From the NCBI GenBank assembly GCA_003326195.1, contig LXQE01000176.1:21807-55160 (forward strand): a stretch of 33,354 nt of DNA, read 5' to 3'. Below, piece after piece: positions 8,748-16,537 of this stretch; the first letter of the stretch is position 1; each line of letters opens with the position of its first letter. Source of the DNA: Nostoc punctiforme NIES-2108. GTDB lineage: Bacteria; Cyanobacteriota; Cyanobacteriia; Cyanobacteriales; Nostocaceae. The notes under the pieces were generated by a model that did not search any database, had not been told where the DNA came from, and saw only the letters and a list, made by a program, of their open reading frames with translations. The translations under genes were made by a program, and so were the position numbers.

Positions 8748-10307
8748 ATGTCAGACCCCAACATTGGTCGCTTACTCAGCAAACGCTACCAACTCCAAGA
8801 GTTAATCGGTACTGGAGCAATGGGTCGGGTTTATCGTGCTAAAGATACATTGTTGGGAGGTGTACCTGTTGCGGTTAAGTTTCTGGCTCTATCAATCCAA
8901 AATGAAAAGATGCGATTGCAAGACCGCTTTGAGCGAGAAGCCAAAACCTGTGCTTTACTAGGGCAAAAAAGTATCCATATTGTCCGAGTTATGGACTATG
9001 GCGTAGATGACAATAACACCCCCTTCTATGTCATGGAATACTTACAAGGACAAAGCCTGAACAATATTATTCGCAAGCAACGATTACCTTTACCAAGATT
9101 CCTCAGTATGGCGCGTCAACTCAGCCTGGGGTTACAGTGCGCCCATGATGGCATCCCGGTTGATGGCACTATTTGCCCAATTATCCATCGCGATGTCAAG
9201 CCAAGCAATATGCTAGTGATTCAAGATCCCAGTTTTGGAGAATTGGTCAAGGTTCTAGATTTTGGTATTGCTAAGTTATTACAGTCAGATGGCGACCATA
9301 CAAAATTTTATTTGGGAACATTGGCTTATTCTTCTCCCGAACAGATGGAGGGTAAGGAATTAGACAACCGTGCTGATATTTATAGTTTGGGCGTCATGAT
9401 GTTTGAGATGCTCACAGGCAAAATGCCACTGGTGGCACCAACTCACTCTTTTGGTGCGTGGTATAAAACACATCACTATCAAAAACCACGTTCTTTTGCT
9501 GAGGCTGCGCCTGGATTAGAACTACCAAAAGAAATTGAAAATTTGGTGATGAGTTGTCTAGCTAAAAGAGCAGGCGATCGCCCCCAAAGTATTACTGAAA
9601 TCCTCAGAGTTTTAGCATCTTTAGAAAAAGAAAAGCCTGAGCATACACGCAAAATTCAGAAAGCCAGCCATGCCCTAGTTCCTAGTACTACAGCTAGCAC
9701 CGAGCTTGAACAAAAGACCAAAGCCGATTTGCGGGTATCCTGGTCCAACGATGAAATTGCTCGTGCCATTTCTTGGCCCAAAAATAAACCAATTGCCGAT
9801 ATTGTGTTTCCCCAGCCCATTCATACCAATGGGGAGGTTTTACCAGCTTTGTGGGTGATGCTACCGCAAGAAGAAATTCAAAAACGCTTACTCTGTACCC
9901 GCTATAACCAATTTCTGTTCATCTCTATCCCCCATCCCATGCTGCTATGGATTACTGTCATCTACAATCGCAAGCATGGCGCTAAATGGTTGCCTTATTA
10001 CCTCGATCTCAAAACCAGCCTTGGTCAAGAAATTGCCCGGTTATTACAGAACACAGGTTACTACCGCCTCTTATTCTTTGCACGAGAAGCACCAAATCGC
10101 TGTACCCACATCTTACTTTCCAGCGTCGCTTCTGCCCAGCGGCAACGACTGCAAGAGTGGGTCGCGATGAGCAATACGTTGATGTCCTCTGCTGACTCGC
10201 AAATTAGTAAAAGTTTACTCAAAAACGAGTACGAAAAGATTAAGCCTCAGATTATAACAAAACTGGAAAGTATTGATACAGATTCTCCATACGATCTTTC
10301 CAGCTAG
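8748..10307 (+). CDS. Hanks-type serine/threonine protein kinase
   Basis: A 519-residue soluble kinase. The catalytic domain spans about residues 14-290: Gly loop LIGTGAMGRVYR (19-30), ATP-anchoring Lys44 in VAVKF, catalytic loop IIHRDVKPSN (145-154), DFG at 171-173 and SPE at 196-198; all key residues are present, so it should be active. Residues about 300-519 form a second region with no membrane segment and no repeat type I recognise; it contains Trp-rich strands (LWVMLPQEE, MLLWITVIYN) and a helical tail and may be a regulatory domain specific to cyanobacteria. ATG start at 8748; GGAG lies about 14 bases upstream, rather far. It converges with nblA. Confidence 0.93.
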   Translation: MSDPNIGRLLSKRYQLQELIGTGAMGRVYRAKDTLLGGVPVAVKFLALSIQNEKMRLQDRFEREAKTCALLGQKSIHIVRVMDYGVDDNNTPFYVMEYLQGQSLNNIIRKQRLPLPRFLSMARQLSLGLQCAHDGIPVDGTICPIIHRDVKPSNMLVIQDPSFGELVKVLDFGIAKLLQSDGDHTKFYLGTLAYSSPEQMEGKELDNRADIYSLGVMMFEMLTGKMPLVAPTHSFGAWYKTHHYQKPRSFAEAAPGLELPKEIENLVMSCLAKRAGDRPQSITEILRVLASLEKEKPEHTRKIQKASHALVPSTTASTELEQKTKADLRVSWSNDEIARAISWPKNKPIADIVFPQPIHTNGEVLPALWVMLPQEEIQKRLLCTRYNQFLFISIPHPMLLWITVIYNRKHGAKWLPYYLDLKTSLGQEIARLLQNTGYYRLLFFAREAPNRCTHILLSSVASAQRQRLQEWVAMSNTLMSSADSQISKSLLKNEYEKIKPQIITKLESIDTDSPYDLSS

Positions 10308-10775
10308 GCATAATTTCTTAATGTTACGTGTTTTATAGGTGGTCGCTCCCAGAATGTAACGTTTTATAAACAAAATATATATAAAGATGTAACTTCTAGT
10401 TATATGTATAAAGAGTGAAATCATTAGCTGCTTAAGCAGGGGTATCAAAATTATCTCTGAATCTTTCTGTGTCAATATTCCAGTAGATTGTCAATTTATG
10501 CAGGTGTGATTCTCCCACTAGACGAAATAAGAAGAAGTTTGGGTAAAGTAAACAACGGATTTAGCCTGCAATGCTAAAGTTAGTCTAGACTCCAGCAGAT
10601 ATGCCGTAGACAATGTTTGACAATGTTTACTCGTTCTTAGTTAATTTCCTGAATTGAACTTTTACGCCATCTTGTGGAATTGTTTATCGAAGTTGACGCC
10701 CCGACATCCCCAGCTCTTTTCCTCCTTGGAACCAAGCAAGAGAAGGAGGTCGCCCACTGCGACAGTAGAACGACT
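10308..10775. other. Intergenic region between convergent kinase and nblA genes
   Basis: Contains an imperfect direct repeat (aatgttacgtgttttata at about 10319 and aatgtaacgttttata at about 10354), a doubled gacaatgttt near 10611-10630, and a stem-loop that may end nblA transcription. The minus-strand open frame at 10215-10475 has no coding character. No RNA gene recognised. Confidence 0.45.
10721..10749 (-). terminator. Candidate nblA terminator hairpin
   Basis: cctcctt (10721-10727) pairs with aaggagg (10743-10749). On the minus strand the hairpin lies about 27 bases past the nblA stop and is followed by aaaagag rather than a U-run, so intrinsic termination is uncertain. Confidence 0.4.
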
Positions 10776-10973
10776 CTATGCCATAGTGGAACCTGAATCT
10801 AAGCCCCACTGGTGCTTAAGAAGCTCTTGATAAGTTGCCTCGCGCACGACCATTTGCTCATAGAGCTTGACTAAAAAGTCTTTAGCTTGATCGTGGCTCA
10901 TATTTTGCACCTGAGTAGAAAATGAGCAGATGCTGAATTGCTGTTCCAAGGATAGTTTCATTGGTTGATTCAT
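10776..10973 (-). CDS. nblA: NblA phycobilisome degradation adaptor
   Basis: A 65-residue NblA. The family binds phycobiliproteins and a Clp protease chaperone partner to trigger phycobilisome breakdown, classically under nitrogen starvation. The body MSHDQAKDFLVKLYEQMVVR and the following REATYQELLKHQWGL match the conserved helical hairpin closely. Residue 16 is Cys in FSICSF, where I recall Arg in Anabaena NblA; I cannot verify this. ATG at 10971-10973 is preceded by GGAG 7 bases upstream. Upstream is a long leader and an NtcA-type promoter on the same strand (11197-11238), which fits nitrogen control. No nblB or other partner is adjacent. Confidence 0.95.
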   Translation of the reverse strand: MNQPMKLSLEQQFSICSFSTQVQNMSHDQAKDFLVKLYEQMVVREATYQELLKHQWGLDSGSTMA

Positions 10974-11020
10974 AAATTAACTCCGAAAAAACAACGCGTA
11001 AAGGTGATATCGCTCACAGA

Positions 11021-11046
11021 AGTCCAAATGGGATAATATTTGGACT
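11021..11046 (-). promoter_or_regulatory. Hairpin in the nblA leader
   Basis: agtccaaat (11021-11029) and atttggact (11038-11046) are perfect complements around an 8-base loop, ending about 48 bases before the nblA start codon. In the transcript it could affect stability or translation. This function is inferred only from structure and position. Confidence 0.5.
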
Positions 11047-11196
11047 CATATGTGTCCAACATTTGTTCCTCCGTATTACGAAAGATAACAATTGTTTGAC
11101 AGATTGCCCACATCCAAAGTGTGGAATTTTTCTGCTCTGATATCTTGCACCTAATCCTACTGATATACCACCCAAGTCATCTGAACTATATTCCGG

Positions 11197-11238
11197 AAAA
11201 TAAGCTCTATTTGGTCTTGGATAAGTATAACTACCTAC
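11197..11238 (-). promoter_or_regulatory. NtcA-activated type promoter for nblA
   Basis: On the minus strand the sequence GTA-GGTAGTTA-TAC (11225-11238) matches the NtcA consensus GTAN8TAC exactly. It is followed after 22 bases by TATTTT (11197-11202), which fits TAN3T. This spacing is the canonical layout of NtcA-activated cyanobacterial promoters. Predicted transcription start is near 11190, giving an nblA leader of about 215 bases. Confidence 0.72.
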
Positions 11239-11461
11239 CTCATTCCTTCCTGCCTTGCACAAATTTCCTTTAAAGAGAATATCTAGTGCTATGCAAAACC
11301 CCTCTTAGTCTTTCTGTTGAAAAAGCCTAAGATGCTGTCTCCCCAAGCGTTGAGGAAGCTTCGGAGGGCGGAGATTGTAAGGAGGTTGGGGAATTAATGG
11401 TAATAAGCGTAAATTATAGTCTCTTTACCTTATTACGTGCAAGATGTCAATTTACCAATTT

Positions 11462-11511
11462 ATACAAATCTAGCCTCTTTAGGTCATTTTAGAGGCTAAA
11501 AATATTTGTAT
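11462..11511. repeat. Stem-loop near the PP2C 3' end
   Basis: Inner arms tagcctct (11471-11478) and agaggcta (11491-11498) are complementary, and outer arms atacaaat (11462-11469) and atttgtat (11504-11511) extend the structure. It lies about 100 bases past the PP2C stop. It could terminate that operon, though no strong U-run follows on the minus strand. Confidence 0.45.
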
Positions 11512-11608
11512 CAAATTGTAAAAAGGAAAAATGCTCACGCTGAACAAATTACTGAGTATATTTACCGGATTAGTTATTTGTCCTTTGTCCTTAGAGGAAA
11601 AGCAATGA

Positions 11609-12346
11609 CTAATGACTGTTTTCTTCAAGCGAGACGATGACAACTGTGATGTTATCGTGCCCTCCATGCTCTTTGGCAGCCTCAACAAGAGAGATGGCTG
11701 CTTTATCAAGCCAAGGACTATCTTGGAGGCAATTAGCAATCTTCTGCTCGACAAGTTCTTCTGTAAGACCATCACTACATAGCAGCAAGCGATCGCCAAC
11801 TTTTACATCTAGTGGTTGCACATCAATTTGATGAAGGTCTTCGCGCCCCAAACAGCGCGATAATACATGTCGAAAAGGATGTAATCGTGCTTCATCTAAG
11901 GTGATGTCACCAATTTTGATTGCTCGTGCTACCCAAGTGTGGTCTTCCGTCACCTGTTCTAAGTGCGACTCTCGGAAGCGATACAGCCGCGAATCGCCAA
12001 CATGAGCGCACCAAGGCGACTCTGGAGCGCGAAAAATCACTGCTACAACCGTTGTACCCATGTCGGCACGTTCGGGATGATTTTGCTGATCATGCAAAAT
12101 CGCTTCATTAGCGCCCCACAAAGCTTGCTCTAGCAATTCTTGAGAAGATTTAGAAGTTTCCCAATTTGCTACCAAATACGCCTGAATTTCTCCAGTAGCA
12201 ATCCGACTTGCCTCCTCACCTCCGGCATGACCACCCATGCCATCGGCGACAACAAAAAATCGTCCTTCTGGGTCTATATAGTAGGCATCCTGATTATTAG
12301 AACGAATAAGTCCCGGATCGCTAAAACCCGTGAAATTAAGTTTCAT
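11609..12346 (-). CDS. PP2C-family (PPM) protein serine/threonine phosphatase
   Basis: A 245-residue minimal PP2C, a metal-dependent phosphatase for Ser/Thr phosphoproteins. Metal-binding motifs are complete: RSNNQDAYY near residue 15-23, VVADGMGGHAGGEEAS at about 32-47, AHVGDSRLYRF, TEDHTWV, LLLCSDGLTEEL and GGHDNITVVIV near the end. No membrane segment or extra domain. ATG start at 12344-12346, only 16 bases after the stop of the ABC1 kinase gene on the same strand, so the two are very likely co-transcribed. It may oppose a local Ser/Thr kinase such as the one at 8748-10307, but that pairing is conjecture. Confidence 0.94.
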   Translation of the reverse strand: MKLNFTGFSDPGLIRSNNQDAYYIDPEGRFFVVADGMGGHAGGEEASRIATGEIQAYLVANWETSKSSQELLEQALWGANEAILHDQQNHPERADMGTTVVAVIFRAPESPWCAHVGDSRLYRFRESHLEQVTEDHTWVARAIKIGDITLDEARLHPFRHVLSRCLGREDLHQIDVQPLDVKVGDRLLLCSDGLTEELVEQKIANCLQDSPWLDKAAISLVEAAKEHGGHDNITVVIVSLEENSH

Positions 12347-12362
12347 AATTTTTTTGCAACAA

Positions 12363-14099
12363 TTAATACATACGATCGTAACGGTCGAGGCGTAAAAGTA
12401 ATCGGATCATGATTGCTGAAAGTGCTGCTGCAATTAAACCAGGCAGTAGTGCCAACCATACATAATCCTTAACCACTAAAATAGTAGCTGAAAGCGTGAA
12501 ACCGCTGATTAACAGAGCATAGCTTATTGAGAGTTGAATACTGCTCTGTCGCCGCAGCAGGCGTTCGGTTTCTATAGACCGAACGCGCAAGCGCATATCT
12601 CCCTGCTCTAGCTTCTCTAATGTATCTTCTAATCTACGTGGTAGACCAAAGGCGGTACTACTTACCTGAGCTGCTTGGCGGCTTAATTCGTTAAGAAAGC
12701 TATTCCCCTCAGAACCATTCATATCAGTCATAAGTTGCATTGCATACGGTTTGGCAACTTCCATAAAGTTAAATTCTGGATCTAAGCCTTTGCCTACCCC
12801 TTCTAGGGTAGAAAAGGCTCGCATCACGAAAGTGAAAGTTGCTGGAAATCTAAATGGCTGATTATAAGCTATTTCGTAAAGGTCGTCACTGATTGCCGCG
12901 ACTGATTGGTTTTCAAAGGGCTTATCCATGAAATGATCGAGCATGTACTGCACGGAACGCCGCACTGGGCCCATATCATCCGTTGGGGCGATCGCGCCTA
13001 AATCGATCAGAGACTGCACAACGCGATCGCCATCTTTTTGGGCAATGCCAAACAGTGTTTGCATCAGTCCTTCACGGACGTTGGACTTAATTCGCCCCAT
13101 CATGCCGAAATCGTAGAATATTAAAGCACCATTTGCACTAACGGCAATATTACCTGGGTGAGGATCGGCATGGAAAAAGCCACTATTGAGTAATTGTAGT
13201 AAGTAGGCTTGAGCGCCTTGACGAGCGATCGCCTTTCGATCTAAACCTGCTGCTTCTAAAGCTTCGTATTGACTAATTTTAATTCCAGGGAGATATTCTA
13301 AAGTCAGCACTCTAGAAGAGGCGTAACGCCAGTATATTCTGGGGACGTTCACCCAATCGTAGCCGCGAAAGTTCCGGCGAAAAGTATCGGCGTTACGACC
13401 TTCGTTAAGATAATCAATTTCTTCCCAAAGAATGCGGCAACATTCTTCGTAAATACCCAACCAATCTCTTCCCCGTCCCCATTTGGGGTGGCTTTGAAAG
13501 TAGCGGGTAATTCCTTTGAGAATCTGTAAATCTATTTCAAATAACTTCTTTAGTCCAGGACGTTGCACCTTGACAACAACTGATTCTCCAGTATGTAGTA
13601 CAGCTTTGTGTACTTGCCCCAAGCTAGCAGCAGCTAAAGGAATAGGTTCAAAATTATGGAAGAGTTCAGGAATTTTCTTGCCTAGTTCTTTCTCAACGAT
13701 CGCTTCTACTTGCTCATAGCTAAATGCCGGCACTTTGTCTTGTAACTTGGCTAGTTCTTCTACATATTCACCAGGGAATATATCAGCACGGGTAGAAAAC
13801 AGTTGCCCAACTTTAATAAAGGTTGGCCCTAAATCCAGTAGGGTATTGCGAATCCAGACCGCTTGGGTTTTGCGTCTTGTAGCTTGCTTTGCGTCAGTCA
13901 CACCACCCGGATAACTCCAAGATTTGTTGTATAGCCAAAGTTTGAACAATAAGGTCAAGACAAAAGACCAAATGTCCACAAAACGCCGTTTGCTAGAGTA
14001 TTTTTCCCGATTCCAACGGTATGCCTTATCTGAATAACCTTGTTCCATATACTTTGTGTACCGTTGGTTTGCAACCGAATCACTTGGAAGAAAAGACAC
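12363..14099 (-). CDS. ABC1 (AarF/UbiB/ADCK) family atypical kinase
   Basis: A 578-residue ABC1 kinase. The family has an unusual kinase fold and supports quinone or lipid metabolism; in cyanobacteria and plastids members act on prenylquinones and stress acclimation. Hallmarks are the KxGQ motif FIKVGQLFSTRADIFPG (94-110), the Ala-rich nucleotide loop AAASLGQVHKA (156-166), Lys177 in VVKVQRPG, HADPHPGN (310-317) and DFG (330-332). The C-terminus has two hydrophobic segments (about 530-570), probably a membrane anchor, then a basic tail. Length is typical. The start at 14097-14099 is the first good ATG. PP2C follows after 16 bases. Confidence 0.94.
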   Translation of the reverse strand: MSFLPSDSVANQRYTKYMEQGYSDKAYRWNREKYSSKRRFVDIWSFVLTLLFKLWLYNKSWSYPGGVTDAKQATRRKTQAVWIRNTLLDLGPTFIKVGQLFSTRADIFPGEYVEELAKLQDKVPAFSYEQVEAIVEKELGKKIPELFHNFEPIPLAAASLGQVHKAVLHTGESVVVKVQRPGLKKLFEIDLQILKGITRYFQSHPKWGRGRDWLGIYEECCRILWEEIDYLNEGRNADTFRRNFRGYDWVNVPRIYWRYASSRVLTLEYLPGIKISQYEALEAAGLDRKAIARQGAQAYLLQLLNSGFFHADPHPGNIAVSANGALIFYDFGMMGRIKSNVREGLMQTLFGIAQKDGDRVVQSLIDLGAIAPTDDMGPVRRSVQYMLDHFMDKPFENQSVAAISDDLYEIAYNQPFRFPATFTFVMRAFSTLEGVGKGLDPEFNFMEVAKPYAMQLMTDMNGSEGNSFLNELSRQAAQVSSTAFGLPRRLEDTLEKLEQGDMRLRVRSIETERLLRRQSSIQLSISYALLISGFTLSATILVVKDYVWLALLPGLIAAALSAIMIRLLLRLDRYDRMY

Positions 14100-14128
14100 T
14101 CTGATTCCTAAACTGTTTTTTCTTAAGT

Positions 14129-14239
14129 GTCCTTTGTCATTTGTCTTACCCTGCGGGTACTCCTTCGGAGAACTCGTAGAGTAGCAGCTGGCGCGTCTAT
14201 GTCATTCGTGCATAATTTTTGACCAATGACTAATGACTA
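14129..14239. repeat. Heptamer repeats with a nested GC-rich element
   Basis: gtcctttgtcatttgtc on the left and aatgactaatgacta on the right are repeats of the atgacta family in opposite sense. They flank about 55 bases of GC-rich sequence (tgcgggtactccttcggaga and onward). The arrangement suggests a second repeat inserted into a short tandem repeat between the DUF6825-type and ABC1 kinase genes. Confidence 0.55.
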
Positions 14240-14243
14240 AAAT

Positions 14244-14570
14244 TTATGCAGAAGTTCGGCGATAATGTTGCAATTCTGTTCGTAACAGGGCAATTTCTGC
14301 TCGTAATTCGTCAATATCTGCTTGCAAGTCTCCAGAATCAGAAGTGGCTTGCCCAGTACCTGCGGTAGCTTGACCAGCATTAGCTGATTCTGCTGCCCGA
14401 TTTGCCCGTTCTAGGACTTCTTCTGTAAACTGGCGTAACTGCTCTCTAGCTTCGGCATCAAATTTGCCCAAATCACTCAAAGCATCGGTCAAGGCGACCT
14501 CTAAACGCTCATTAACTACTTCTGCTACCGCTCTGCCTACGAAAAAGGCTTGCACAAGGGGATTACTCAT
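14244..14570 (-). CDS. Small conserved coiled-coil protein (DUF6825-like)
   Basis: A 108-residue protein conserved in cyanobacteria and, I believe, plastids (family DUF6825 from memory; not verified). The N-terminal half NPLVQAFFVGRAVAEVVNER and a following amphipathic helix form the conserved part. Then comes a low-complexity Ala/Gly/Thr linker with a doubled GQAT unit (about 66-76), and a C-terminal coiled coil DIDELRAEIALLRTELQHYR. No signal peptide or membrane helix. ATG start at 14568-14570. It lies 144 bases downstream of the ABC1 kinase region on the same strand but reads away behind it, so it precedes that gene in transcription order. Molecular function is unknown. Confidence 0.8.
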   Translation of the reverse strand: MSNPLVQAFFVGRAVAEVVNERLEVALTDALSDLGKFDAEAREQLRQFTEEVLERANRAAESANAGQATAGTGQATSDSGDLQADIDELRAEIALLRTELQHYRRTSA

Positions 14571-14666
14571 AAATTTTTGTTACGTTGCACCGCAAGAGAA
14601 TTATAACTTGCCTGTATGCTTTGCGGCTTCTATTGTAGAGCCAGAAATTTGGCGTTGGCGATCGCT

Positions 14667-15638
14667 TTATTTATGACATTCCAGCAACTCTCGATAGTAT
14701 TGCTCAGGTGTACTTGGTAAATAAGCCATCATTTGCAAAGTTTGTTCCTTCAATTTGAACCCTTGGGTAATGTTAATCCGGCTGAGGAAATCGATATCAT
14801 GTGAAATTACCCAAAGCGCTCCTTGGTAATCATTGATACCTACTACCATTTGTTCAACAGTTTCAATATCCAGGTTATTAGTTGGCTCATCGAGAATCAG
14901 TAGATCGATTTCTGAGATACTAATCATAGCAATCGCTAATCTTGCTAATTCACCTCCACTCAGTACAGAGGCGTTTTTGTGAACGTCATCGTATTTAAAG
15001 AGAAAATGTCCCAGTTGTTGACGCAAAAGCTGATAGCTGAGATTAGTATTGGCAGCTTGCATATTTTCCAAAAGTGTGTATTGGCAATTTACCAATTCGT
15101 AGGTTTGATCGAGATATACAGCTTTCATGGTTGGTGTGAGCAAAACCTCACCTGATTCCAAAACTGCTGTTTGGTTTTCCATCCCCAAAATTGCTTTTAC
15201 CAGACTCGATTTACCAGAACCGTTTGCGCCGATCATGGCAATGCGATCGCCAGATGATATATGCAGTTGAATATTTTGAATCAAGAGACGTTCTGATATC
15301 CTAAGATTTGCACCCTGAATATTAATTAGATTTCGGCGCTTTGGATTTTTTTCTTCTAGCTGAATACTCGTTACTTTGGTAGTTTTGACCTTTGTCTCTG
15401 CAACCTTTTGATTAGCCTTTGCTACTGCTGCTTCATGTTTCTTTTTCGCAGTTCCGGTAGACACCTCAGCTTTAGTTTTAATCAGCCCTGCTGCCATTCT
15501 ATCAATACTGCCATTAAGAAACTTGGCGCGACCGTTACGGCTAGATTGGGCTGCGTGTTGCTGTTCTTGCATAGCTGTGGCTTGGGTACGTTTGAGTTCC
15601 TTTCTGGCGGCTTCGTGCGATCGCCTGTTTTTGCCAAG
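14667..15638 (-). pseudogene. Truncated ABC-F ATPase, C-terminal half only
   Basis: From the ATG at 15572 this encodes 301 residues, but the frame is open further upstream and family-like sequence continues to about 15638 (GKNRRSHEAARKELKRTQ). What remains is the Lys-rich interdomain linker (KKKHEAAVAKANQKVAE) and the second ATPase domain: Walker A IGANGSGKSS, signature LSGGELARLA, Walker B LLILDEPTNN and switch His in VISHD. ABC-F proteins need two such domains; they act on ribosomes, and some give antibiotic resistance. The whole first ATPase domain is missing and unrelated sequence starts before 15717. It is probably a decayed gene; a functional half-protein cannot be excluded. Confidence 0.8.
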
Positions 15639-15739
15639 CGTTAATATACAGAAGTAAGCGATAGCTATACTGTCAGACCGATCGCTAACTACAACACTGC
15701 TAAAATAAATCCATAACTACTTGATGCCCTATCCATTCT

Positions 15740-16525
15740 ATGACCATAGCTCAAGAATTAGATGATCAAAAAGGCATCTGCCAAGATGTTATATTTCCCC
15801 CTGGTGATTTATATAGTGACGAGCCTCCTTTGGAAAGCGAACTTCATTTAGAGCAGATCATGCTCTTACTCAAATGCCTAAAATGGTTGTGGCGAGATAG
15901 AAATGATTTCTATGCGGCAGGAAATCTGACTATCTACTACAGTCCACGCCAACGAAAATCAGAACACTTCCGAGGGCCAGACTTTTTTGTAGTATTCGGA
16001 ACTGAACGCAAAACCCGTAAAAGTTGGGTAGTTTGGGAAGAAGATGGTAAATATCCGAATGTAATTCTGGAAATTCTGTCTGATTCAACAGCTAATACTG
16101 ATAAAGATTTAAAGAAAAAAATTTATCAAGATACCTTCCGCACACCCGATTATTTTTGGTTCGACCCTTACACACAAGAATTTGCAGGATTTCATTTAGT
16201 AGATGGAGAATATCAATCTCTACAACCAAGTGAACAAGGATATTTATGGAGTCATCAACTAGGGTTATATTTGGGAGTTTATGAAGGTTTATTACGGTTT
16301 TTTACGCGAGATGGGCAACTAGTACCAACACCGGAAGAAACGGCAGAACAAGCTGAACAAAGGGTTGAACAAGCCAAACAAAAAGCTGAACAGTTACAAC
16401 AACAAGCAGAACAAGCCGAACAAAAGGCTGAAGAGTCACAACAACAAGCTGAACAAGCCGAACAAAAGGCTGAACGTTTAGCAGCAAAACTGCGGGAGTT
16501 AAATATCGATCCAGATACAATTTAG
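15740..16525 (+). CDS. Uma2-family (DUF820) putative nuclease with coiled-coil tail
   Basis: A 261-residue member of the Uma2/DUF820 family, very abundant in cyanobacteria and predicted to have a PD-(D/E)XK restriction-endonuclease-like fold. Candidate active-site residues are Asp81 (RGPDFFVVFG), Glu111 (NVILEILSDST) and a Lys around 122-127 (DKDLKKKIYQ). The conserved TPDYFWFDP follows. Residues about 200-250 form a Glu/Gln/Ala coiled coil built from three near-identical 14-residue units, a common tail in this family that may mediate oligomerisation. ATG start at 15740. It reads divergently from the truncated ABC-F gene, about 100 bases from its break. The biological role of Uma2 proteins is not established. 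Confidence 0.88.
   Translation: MTIAQELDDQKGICQDVIFPPGDLYSDEPPLESELHLEQIMLLLKCLKWLWRDRNDFYAAGNLTIYYSPRQRKSEHFRGPDFFVVFGTERKTRKSWVVWEEDGKYPNVILEILSDSTANTDKDLKKKIYQDTFRTPDYFWFDPYTQEFAGFHLVDGEYQSLQPSEQGYLWSHQLGLYLGVYEGLLRFFTRDGQLVPTPEETAEQAEQRVEQAKQKAEQLQQQAEQAEQKAEESQQQAEQAEQKAERLAAKLRELNIDPDTI
16367..16492 (+). repeat. Three tandem 42-base units inside the Uma2 gene
   Basis: Units at 16367-16408, 16409-16450 and 16451-16492 encode EQAKQKAEQLQQQA, EQAEQKAEESQQQA and EQAEQKAERLAAKL. Units 2 and 3 share gaacaagccgaacaaaaggc exactly. Each unit is two heptads, so copy-number change would keep the coiled-coil register. Confidence 0.85.
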
Positions 16526-16537
16526 ACCAGAGCTATT

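Larger units (their letters stand above)
10974..11608. other. nblA leader and promoter, then repeat-rich spacer
   Basis: From 10974 to about 11190 lies the predicted nblA leader with a 9-bp hairpin; 11197-11238 holds the promoter. Between 11339 and 11395 a ccccaa.../ttgggg pair frames a GC-richer insert, and 11462-11511 forms a long stem-loop near the PP2C 3' end. An 82-codon open frame over the leader (11014-11262) has no coding character. Confidence 0.5.

Noticed and set aside
11014..11262. 82-codon open frame on the minus strand upstream of nblA
   Set aside because: It overlies the predicted nblA promoter and leader, has no coding-like composition or recognisable family, and no ribosome-binding site.
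8748..14099. A single signalling system made of the Ser/Thr kinase, nblA, PP2C and ABC1 kinase
   Set aside because: The genes are on both strands with their own spacers; only ABC1 kinase and PP2C are closely coupled. Proximity alone is not enough.
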